Source of the DNA: Chloroflexota bacterium
Lineage (GTDB): Bacteria > Chloroflexota > Limnocylindria > Limnocylindrales > CSP1-4
DNA: 7,794 nucleotides
NCBI GenBank assembly: GCA_013696945.1
Contig: JACCXQ010000142.1
Span: 1-7,794 of the forward strand
Direction: 5' to 3'
Under the pieces are notes generated by a model. The model saw nothing but the letters and a program-made list of their open reading frames with translations, had not been told where the DNA came from and searched no databases. A program made the position numbers and the translations under genes. Shown here in pieces: positions 1-5,459 of the stretch (position 1 is the stretch's first letter; each line of letters begins with the position of its first letter).

Positions 1-109
1 CCCATGCGGCCGGGTCGTGACCCGTGGCATCGACGACCCTGATCGAGGAGCGCGCCGCGGCGCCGAGTACGCTGTCGCGCGGTACGGGCGTCTCGAGCTG
101 GGCGACCAT
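1..109 (-). CDS. Start of an unidentified downstream gene, possibly a second FemX-like protein (partial)
   Basis: An open frame begins at ATG 109-107, ten bases after the murE TAG, and remains open to the left edge. It gives 36 residues, of which the last 15 (22-36) read SIRVVDATGHDPAAW. I cannot identify it firmly from so little. The stretch IRVVDATGHDPAAW resembles the start of the first FemAB domain in the gene upstream of murE (VSAVQLRADRDAW, residues 47-59), and as there it follows a poorly conserved leader of about 20 residues. A second FemAB-type transferase is therefore a reasonable guess. MurF, the pathway's next ligase, does not obviously fit. No Shine-Dalgarno is visible, and a later ATG in another frame (near 29) cannot be excluded as the true start. 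The coding call rests on same-strand position, tight spacing and the open frame. Confidence 0.4.
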   Translation of the reverse strand, partial: MVAQLETPVPRDSVLGAAARSSIRVVDATGHDPAAW

Positions 110-119
110 CGACGGCAGT

Positions 120-1745
120 CTAGTCGCGCCCGGAAAGAGCCCGTCCGACGTGCCCGGCCGCGGCCAGGGCGCTTCGTGCGACTTCGGCCTCGTCCCAGGG
201 CACGGGTCCGTCGCGCATCTCGATGGACCGTTCGTGGCCCTTCCCACAGAGCACCACCACGTCGCCCGGCCGCGCGAGCTCGATCGCCCGATGGATCGCC
301 GCATCCCTGTCGGCGATGAGGAGCAGGTCCTGGTCGCGACGCCGGCCGACTGCCTCGGCGCCGTCGGCGATCGCCTCGAGGATGGCGTCTCGGTCCTCGC
401 TGCGCGGGTCCTCGTCGGTGATGACCACGAGCCGGCATCGCTCGCCGGCTATCCGGCCCATCATCGGGCGCTTCATGACGTCGCGGTCACCCGCCGATCC
501 GAAGACGGCAATAAGCCCACCGCCCGAGGCAGCCGCAAGCGGCGCGAGCCCGTCGAGGACGGTCTCCAGCGCCTCGGGGGTGTGTGCGTAGTCGACGATG
601 ACCACGAAGGGCTGGCCCTGGTCGATGCGCTCCATCCGCCCGGGCACCGGTTCGACCGCCGCGAGCGCGGCGCGGATGCAGGCCGGGTCGATCCCGAACG
701 CCTCGGCCACGCCGATCGCGGCAAGCGCGTTGTGGACATTGAACCGGCCCGCGAGTGGGAGCGCCACGGTATCGCGCCAGGTCGGCGTCGCGACGGCGAT
801 CGTCAGGCCCGTCGCGTCCTCGTGCACCGATGTCGCCCGGATGTCCGCGCTCCCTCGGGGGTCCGTGCCGTAGGTCAGGAGCTTGGCACCCGCCGCCCGT
901 GCGGCGTCGAGGAATTCGTCGGCGGCGGCGTCATCGCGGTTGACGACAGCCGTCGTGACGCCCTTGCCGCCCACGTCCGATCCGGAGGGGCGTGCGAGCG
1001 ACTCGAAGAGGCGCCGCTTGGCCGCCCGGTAGGCCTCGTGCGTGCGATGGAACTCAAGGTGCTCGTGGCCGATGTTGGTCAGCACCGCCACGTCCCAATC
1101 GATCTCCGCGGCGCGATCCTGCGCGAGGCCGTGCGACGTCGCCTCGACCACGGCGAACCGGTCCCCGGCCGCGACCATGCCGGCAAGGTGCGCCTGGAGC
1201 TCGGGCGCCTCCGGCGTCGTCGCTCGACCGGTGTTCCCCAGGCTCCGGCCGCCTACCACGACGTCGATGGTCCCGACCATCCCCGTCGGGCCGGCGCACG
1301 CGCCAAGGAGCGCGCGCACGAGGTGAGCCGTCGTGGTCTTGCCATCCGTCCCGGTGATGCCCACGACGCCCAGCTCCCGGCTGGGGAAGTCGTGGACCCA
1401 TGCCGCGGCCAGCGCGAGGGCCGGACGCGCCGTGTGCACCAGGAGCTGCGGCACCGCGACGCCCGGGATCGCACGCTCCGCGATGACCGCCACCGCCCCT
1501 GCCTGGACGGCCGCGAGCGCGTACATGTGACCGTCGTCGTTCTGCCCTATGACCGCCACGAACAGGGAGCCCGCTGCTGCGCGGCGGGAATCATGCGTTA
1601 CCGACCCCACCGCGACTCCCGCGATCGACGCGCCGCCGCCGGGCAGCACCGATCGAAGGATGCCGCGTGCCTCGAGAAGGGCCACCAGCCCGCCGAGACG
1701 ATGGCGCGCCTCGTTCTCGCCCCTGTGGCCGGTGTTGCCGCTCAA
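120..1745 (-). CDS. murE: UDP-MurNAc-L-Ala-D-Glu:amino acid ligase MurE
   Basis: An ATP-dependent Mur ligase of 541 residues (family usually ~490-510) that adds the third, cross-linking residue to UDP-MurNAc-dipeptide in the cytoplasm. The N-terminal substrate domain shows VTHDSRRAAAGSLFVAV (49-65). The central ATPase domain has the P-loop GITGTDGKTTT (129-139, K136), ATSHGL (202-207), TNIGHEHLEFH (223-233) and the presumed carbamylated lysine K243 in YRAAKRRLF. The C-terminal domain has FNVHNALA (335-342), DYAHTPEAL (385-393), EDPR (445-448) and GKGHE (501-505). GKGHE and the EDPR arginine match residues that contact meso-DAP in E. coli MurE, but the canonical motif is DNPR, so the third amino acid is uncertain. 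The start is taken as TTG at 1745 because TTGA repeats the overlap pattern of the other junctions. The GGAGGG just before it is too close to act as a normal ribosome site. An in-frame GTG at residue 21 is the alternative. The stop is TAG. Confidence 0.93.
   Translation of the reverse strand: MSGNTGHRGENEARHRLGGLVALLEARGILRSVLPGGGASIAGVAVGSVTHDSRRAAAGSLFVAVIGQNDDGHMYALAAVQAGAVAVIAERAIPGVAVPQLLVHTARPALALAAAWVHDFPSRELGVVGITGTDGKTTTAHLVRALLGACAGPTGMVGTIDVVVGGRSLGNTGRATTPEAPELQAHLAGMVAAGDRFAVVEATSHGLAQDRAAEIDWDVAVLTNIGHEHLEFHRTHEAYRAAKRRLFESLARPSGSDVGGKGVTTAVVNRDDAAADEFLDAARAAGAKLLTYGTDPRGSADIRATSVHEDATGLTIAVATPTWRDTVALPLAGRFNVHNALAAIGVAEAFGIDPACIRAALAAVEPVPGRMERIDQGQPFVVIVDYAHTPEALETVLDGLAPLAAASGGGLIAVFGSAGDRDVMKRPMMGRIAGERCRLVVITDEDPRSEDRDAILEAIADGAEAVGRRRDQDLLLIADRDAAIHRAIELARPGDVVVLCGKGHERSIEMRDGPVPWDEAEVARSALAAAGHVGRALSGRD
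1742..1745 (-). promoter_or_regulatory. TTGA stop-start overlap, femX-like/murE
   Basis: The femX-like TGA (1744-1742) overlaps a TTG (1745-1743) proposed as the murE start. GGAGGG (1751-1746) abuts the TTG, which is too close for ordinary Shine-Dalgarno spacing, and no start codon lies 5-10 bases downstream. Coupling through the overlap is the simplest reading, but the rare TTG start makes this junction less certain than the ATGA ones. Confidence 0.6.
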
Positions 1746-2899
1746 CCCTCCGGCTGGTCCTGCACCGGGCGGCCGTAGCGCCAGTCGAAGCCGCGGGCAC
1801 GTCGGACGGCGGACAGCGCGAGCCAGCCGATCTTGTCGGTCACGAGCTCGAAGGCGCCATCGTAGAAGCGCTCCTGGCCGCCGAACCCGGCCTTGAACTC
1901 AGCGATCCAGGGCTGGTCCGTGCCCCACATGTCGTAGCTGGTGTAGCCGCGTTCGCGGCAACGGCGCATCGCCTCCCACTTGATGAGGTAGTTGGCGCGC
2001 GCCTTGCCCCCGGCGGTGCTGGATGCGCCGTAGAGCTCGATGATCCGCGGTCCGCAGACGAGCAGCATCAACGCCGCGACGGCCGTGCCGGACGGGTCGC
2101 GGGCGAGGACGATGCTCGCCCATCCCCGGGCATCGAAGGCGCGGAAGACGCTTGTGAAGTCGGCCCGTCGCCGGAAGCCGGCCCGCGTCGCAGTCTCGTC
2201 GTAGAGCCGGGCGAAATCGGCGAGGCCGTCCTCGCGTGCCTCCTCGATCATGATCCCGTTCCGCCGCGACTTGTTGACCGACCAGCGGGCACTCGACCGC
2301 AGCCCGGACCAGAGATCCGCCTCGCTCGGCGTCAGGTCCACTACCCGGGTCTGGTTCGGCTGGACGGTCGGCACCCGCCGCCAGCCCGCCGCAACGAGCA
2401 GGTCGCCCGTCGGGTCGCCCTTCGGCAGCTCCGGGTCGGCGAAGACGTGGGTCATCCGAAGCCGGCGAGCGTCACGGCGGAGCTGTTCCGTGAACGCGCG
2501 GACGCCTTCGTCGGTGTAGCGCTCGGCGAGCGGCCCGCGCGTCGCGTAGCCGCGCGTCCAGGGTCCGGGGCGCATGCGATGGACCAGGATCTGCGCGCCG
2601 ATCGGTCCCTCGGCCGAGTCAGCCACCACGCGCACGTCGCGCCAGCCCTTGCCGGCATTGGCGTCCGCCCACGCGCTGAGCTGCGGGTACGTGCCGAGCG
2701 GGGTCTGTGTCACGAACCGATCCCAGGCGTCGCGATCGGCACGAAGCTGAACGGCCGACACGCGGTCGCTCGGAGCGGGAGCGGCCGGCTCATCGAGCGC
2801 TGTCGGTGGCAGTGGCGGTGGCACGAGCGACGGGGAGAGCGGCGCGATGCCCTCCTTTTCGTCCCGCACCGGCGCGGCCGCGCGCGGGCCGTCCATCAT
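1742..2899 (-). CDS. FemAB/FemX-family peptidoglycan-bridge aminoacyltransferase
   Basis: A 385-residue protein of the FemABX family: two GNAT-like domains that use aminoacyl-tRNA to add cross-bridge amino acids to the third residue of the peptidoglycan stem on cytoplasmic precursors. The first domain starts near 47 and contains AWDRFVTQTPLGTYPQLSAW (58-77). The second includes VQPNQTRVVDL (179-189), SARWSVNKSRRNG (203-215), ELYGASS (288-294), ANYLIKWEAM (302-311), RGYTSYDMWG (317-326) and FKAGFGG (335-341), the usual C-terminal block. The coiled-coil insert of staphylococcal FemA is absent, so it resembles compact Weissella FemX-type enzymes. Residues 17-45 are Pro/Ala-rich and probably disordered. 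The ATGATG start overlaps the murJ stop, and a weak GAGG lies 9 bases upstream (2909-2912). Its position between murJ and murE supports a cell-wall role. The amino acid added (Gly, Ala, Ser or other) cannot be read from sequence. Some family members instead aminoacylate lipids or act in exopolysaccharide loci. Confidence 0.85.
   Translation of the reverse strand: MMDGPRAAAPVRDEKEGIAPLSPSLVPPPLPPTALDEPAAPAPSDRVSAVQLRADRDAWDRFVTQTPLGTYPQLSAWADANAGKGWRDVRVVADSAEGPIGAQILVHRMRPGPWTRGYATRGPLAERYTDEGVRAFTEQLRRDARRLRMTHVFADPELPKGDPTGDLLVAAGWRRVPTVQPNQTRVVDLTPSEADLWSGLRSSARWSVNKSRRNGIMIEEAREDGLADFARLYDETATRAGFRRRADFTSVFRAFDARGWASIVLARDPSGTAVAALMLLVCGPRIIELYGASSTAGGKARANYLIKWEAMRRCRERGYTSYDMWGTDQPWIAEFKAGFGGQERFYDGAFELVTDKIGWLALSAVRRARGFDWRYGRPVQDQPEG
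2896..2899 (-). promoter_or_regulatory. ATGA stop-start overlap, murJ/femX-like
   Basis: The murJ TGA (2898-2896) overlaps the first of two tandem ATG codons (2899-2897 and 2896-2894) of the femX-like gene. A GAGG at 2909-2912, 9 bases upstream, could help initiation. This is the only junction in the window with a plausibly spaced, though weak, ribosome site. Confidence 0.75.
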
Positions 2900-4464
2900 C
2901 CGGGAGAGCCTCGCTTCCCGATCGAGTCGCGGAGGAGCGCGATCGCGCGGGGAAGCTCGGGCAGGCGCACCAGCCGAGTGTATAGCAGGTAAACCGCCGC
3001 TCCGGCGGCCGTCGCCAGGAGCACCTGGGCGAGGATCCCGGGCTTGCCGTACGTGGCCAGCATCAGAGCGTCCGACGTCCGCATCACGCCGTACGCCGCG
3101 ATCCCTGCGAGGGCCGCCCCGGCGGCGACGATAGGGATGATGCCCATGAACGAGCCCATCCCCAGCGAAGGGACACGTCGCCGGAGGAGGACGACCAGGA
3201 AGACCGCCTCGACCCAGTCACCGAGGGCCACGCCGAGGGCGAGTCCGACAAGCCCCAGCTGACCCACCGTCGCGACCGAGACGAGGACGTTGACGGTGAC
3301 GGAGATGACGACCCCCACGACGGGAGTGGTGGTGTCCTGACCGCTGTAGAACGCCCGCGCGAGCACGACGCAGAGCGACGAGGCTGCGAGGCCGGCCAGG
3401 AAGACGACCAGCGTCTCGGCGGTCAGATCGAGGGCGGGGATGTCGAACGCCCCGTACCCGAAGAGCAGCTCGACGACCTGGCGACTGACCACGATCCCGA
3501 CGGCCGTGAAGAAGAACATGACCACGACGAGCATCCGGATCGCACCGACAAGCAACGATCCGAAGCCACGCACGTCGCCGGCCGCGACCGCGCGCGAGAG
3601 CGAGGGCAGCAGCAGGACTCCGAGGGGCATGCCGATGACACCCACCGGGATCAGGAAGATCGTGAAAGCGATCGTGTAGACGCTGACGGCGCCGGCCGCG
3701 ACCGTCGACGCCAGCGTGGTGTTGACGATGAACGTGATCTGATTGGCACCCAGTCCGATGGAGCGCGGGACCATCAGCCGCAGGACCTGGCGAGCGGCGG
3801 CGTCCTTCAGGTCGAGGACGAGGTCGTAGTTCATCCGGCGGCGCACGGCCGGCACCTGGATCGCGACATGCAGAGCTGAGCCCAGGACCACCCCCACCGC
3901 CAACGAATCGATGCCCAGCGCCGGTGAGAGCACGAGCGCTGCGCCGATGATGGCCAGGTTATAGAGCAGCGGCGCGGCGGCGGCCGCCCCGAAACGACCC
4001 TCCGCGTTCAGCACCGATGACGCCACCGCACCCGCCGCGAGCAGGATCGGCGAGACGAGCATGATCCGCGTCAGCCGGACGGTGAGCTCGGTCGAGGGCA
4101 CGTCGAAGCCGGGCACGAGCAGCGGCACCAGCACCGGCGCGAAGATGGCCATCACGAGCGAGAAACCGATGAGGACGATGAGCATCGCGTTGAGGACGGT
4201 CGAGACGACGCGGAATGCGCGTGCGCGCTCGTCCTGATGCAGCAGTCCAGCGAGCACCGGGATGAGCGACGAGCTCACCGCGCCGGCCGCTACGAGCTGG
4301 TAGATCAGATCGGGGATGCGGAACGCGGCGAAGTAGGCGTCGAGGTCGGCCTGGGCGCCGAACAGGTTCCCGATGACGACCAGACGGAGCCAGCCGAGCA
4401 CGCGCGAGCCGAGATAGGCGGCGACGACGATGGCGCCCGCCCGTGCCAGGGTCCGAGCGGTCAT
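2896..4464 (-). CDS. murJ: Lipid II flippase MurJ (MviN family)
   Basis: A 522-residue integral membrane protein of the MOP exporter superfamily that moves lipid II from the inner to the outer face of the cytoplasmic membrane. About 14 hydrophobic segments can be traced (roughly 9-35, 46-70, 87-115, 131-152, 163-180, 184-206, 228-250, 258-285, 302-325, 345-372, 380-400, 404-426, 440-460, 478-498), matching the family. Family signatures include SRVLGWLR at 20-27 (R21 and R27 correspond to E. coli R18 and R24), DAYFAAFRIPD at 42-52 (D42 corresponds to D39), GVLLLPSLSRA at 282-292, and AFYSGQDTTTPV at 371-382. Some charged cavity positions of E. coli MurJ are not conserved: Y55, Q56, A60 and T268 stand where E. 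coli has R52, R53, E57 and R270. The ATG start overlaps the xerC stop (ATGA), and the stop overlaps the next ATG in the same way. The adjacent murE and femX-like genes support a lipid II role. Length and topology give no sign of truncation. Confidence 0.95.
   Translation of the reverse strand: MTARTLARAGAIVVAAYLGSRVLGWLRLVVIGNLFGAQADLDAYFAAFRIPDLIYQLVAAGAVSSSLIPVLAGLLHQDERARAFRVVSTVLNAMLIVLIGFSLVMAIFAPVLVPLLVPGFDVPSTELTVRLTRIMLVSPILLAAGAVASSVLNAEGRFGAAAAAPLLYNLAIIGAALVLSPALGIDSLAVGVVLGSALHVAIQVPAVRRRMNYDLVLDLKDAAARQVLRLMVPRSIGLGANQITFIVNTTLASTVAAGAVSVYTIAFTIFLIPVGVIGMPLGVLLLPSLSRAVAAGDVRGFGSLLVGAIRMLVVVMFFFTAVGIVVSRQVVELLFGYGAFDIPALDLTAETLVVFLAGLAASSLCVVLARAFYSGQDTTTPVVGVVISVTVNVLVSVATVGQLGLVGLALGVALGDWVEAVFLVVLLRRRVPSLGMGSFMGIIPIVAAGAALAGIAAYGVMRTSDALMLATYGKPGILAQVLLATAAGAAVYLLYTRLVRLPELPRAIALLRDSIGKRGSPG
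4461..4464 (-). promoter_or_regulatory. ATGA stop-start overlap, xerC/murJ
   Basis: The recombinase TGA (4463-4461) overlaps the murJ ATG (4464-4462). The 25 bases upstream, within the recombinase reading frame, show no good Shine-Dalgarno. This suggests termination-reinitiation and links murJ synthesis to the topA-xerC message. Confidence 0.75.
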
Positions 4465-5459
4465 GGCTGTGGCGGTCGGCGCTCGAGGGTCGCGCGTGGA
4501 TGAGCGGCGGCGTACGTGCTGCGAAGGCGGCCGAGGGACACGTGCGTATAGACCTGCGTCGTGGCCAGGCTGGCGTGACCGAGCAGCTCCTGCACGACCC
4601 GCAGGTCCGCGCCGCCCTCGAGCAGATGGCTGGCGAACGAGTGCCGCAGCGTGTGCGGCGAGGCTCCCTGCGGGATGCCGGCCATCCGGAACAGCCGGTC
4701 GATGCGGTAGCGGATCCCGCGGACCGACAGGGGCTCACCCGCCGCGTTCAGGAAGAGAACACCCGGATCCGGCCCGACCGCGGCCTCGCGGAGCACCGGA
4801 CGCCCGTCGCCGAGGTACGCCACGAGCGCATCGAGGGCCGGCGCACCGAGCATCCCGACGCGCTCCTTGCGGCCCTTGCCCAGGACGCGGACCTCCCCGC
4901 GGCGAAGATCGAGATCTGTGAGCCGCGCGGCGGCCAGCTCGCTGATGCGCAGCCCCGCGGCGTAGATGGTCTCGACCAGGGCGCGGTCGCGCAGCACGAG
5001 CGGATCGTCGTTGGCGCGCCCCTTGCGCCGCGACGCCGGGCCGATCGAGTCGAGCACCTGCTCCACCTCGCCCACCTCGAGCACCTGGGGCAGACGCCGC
5101 GGCACCCGCGGCGTGCTCACGCTCGCCCACGGGTCGCCGGGGACCCAGCCCTGCCGCTGGCAGAAGCGGTAGAACGAGCGCAGCGAGGCCAGCCGGCTGC
5201 TGATCGAGCGTCGGGCGAGGCCGCCGGCATCGAGTGCGGCGAGGTAGGCGCGGAGCTGACGCCGCGAGGGGTCCCGCCAATCACGGTCCGCCTCGGGATG
5301 CTCCGACAGCCACGTGAGGTAGCGCGACACGCCCGTGGCATAGGCGCGCTGCGTGTGTTCGGAGGTGTCGCGCGCGCGAAGCGAGCGGAGGAACGCGTCT
5401 CGCGCGGTGTCGCTGTCTGGGTGCTTCGCGACCGCCGGCTCCCCCTCCGGCCGGATCAC
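4461..5459 (-). CDS. xerC: Site-specific tyrosine recombinase, XerC/XerD type
   Basis: A 332-residue tyrosine recombinase, slightly longer than the usual ~300 residues, expected to resolve chromosome dimers at a dif site. The N-terminal SAM-like DNA-binding domain spans about 20-110 and the catalytic domain about 122-315. The full catalytic set is visible: R171 (GLRISEL), K195 (LGKGRKER), H269 and R272 (HTLRH), H295 (ELLGH) and the nucleophile Y304 (QVYTHVS). The HTLRH...LLEGGADLRVVQELLGH block is typical of XerC/XerD rather than phage integrases, and no phage or integron genes are adjacent, so this is probably the housekeeping enzyme. Sequence alone does not separate XerC from XerD or from a single-recombinase XerA/XerS-like system. 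The GTG start at 5459 is chosen because it gives a 4-base GTGA overlap with topA. The first ~20 residues are not conserved in the family, so a later start is possible. No Shine-Dalgarno is seen, consistent with coupling to topA. Confidence 0.93.
   Translation of the reverse strand: MIRPEGEPAVAKHPDSDTARDAFLRSLRARDTSEHTQRAYATGVSRYLTWLSEHPEADRDWRDPSRRQLRAYLAALDAGGLARRSISSRLASLRSFYRFCQRQGWVPGDPWASVSTPRVPRRLPQVLEVGEVEQVLDSIGPASRRKGRANDDPLVLRDRALVETIYAAGLRISELAAARLTDLDLRRGEVRVLGKGRKERVGMLGAPALDALVAYLGDGRPVLREAAVGPDPGVLFLNAAGEPLSVRGIRYRIDRLFRMAGIPQGASPHTLRHSFASHLLEGGADLRVVQELLGHASLATTQVYTHVSLGRLRSTYAAAHPRATLERRPPQP
5456..5459 (-). promoter_or_regulatory. GTGA stop-start overlap, topA/xerC
   Basis: The topA TGA (5458-5456) and the recombinase GTG (5459-5457) share a GTGA tetranucleotide. 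No Shine-Dalgarno is visible in the 20 bases upstream, so initiation probably depends on ribosomes finishing topA. The overlap is seen directly; the coupling is inferred. Confidence 0.7.

Noticed and set aside
24..1778. 584-codon plus-strand open frame opposite murE
   Set aside because: It lies antisense to a gene with full Mur ligase motifs. Its translation is Arg/Gly/Asp-rich with no recognisable domain, as expected for a shadow frame in high-GC DNA.
2850..2857. Strong Shine-Dalgarno-like AAGGAGGG inside the start of the femX-like gene
   Set aside because: No in-frame start codon lies at suitable spacing; the next GTG (V26) is about 25 bases away. It is read here as chance within Glu-Lys-Glu-Gly codons.
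1667..2992. 441-codon plus-strand open frame opposite the femX-like gene
   Set aside because: It is antisense to a convincing FemAB protein, has low-complexity composition and no known motifs, and is most simply a GC-driven shadow.
4461..5459. Possibility that the tyrosine recombinase marks an integrated element or integron
   Set aside because: It overlaps topA and murJ in a housekeeping operon, has XerC/D-type motifs, and no attachment repeats, cassette genes or phage genes are nearby.
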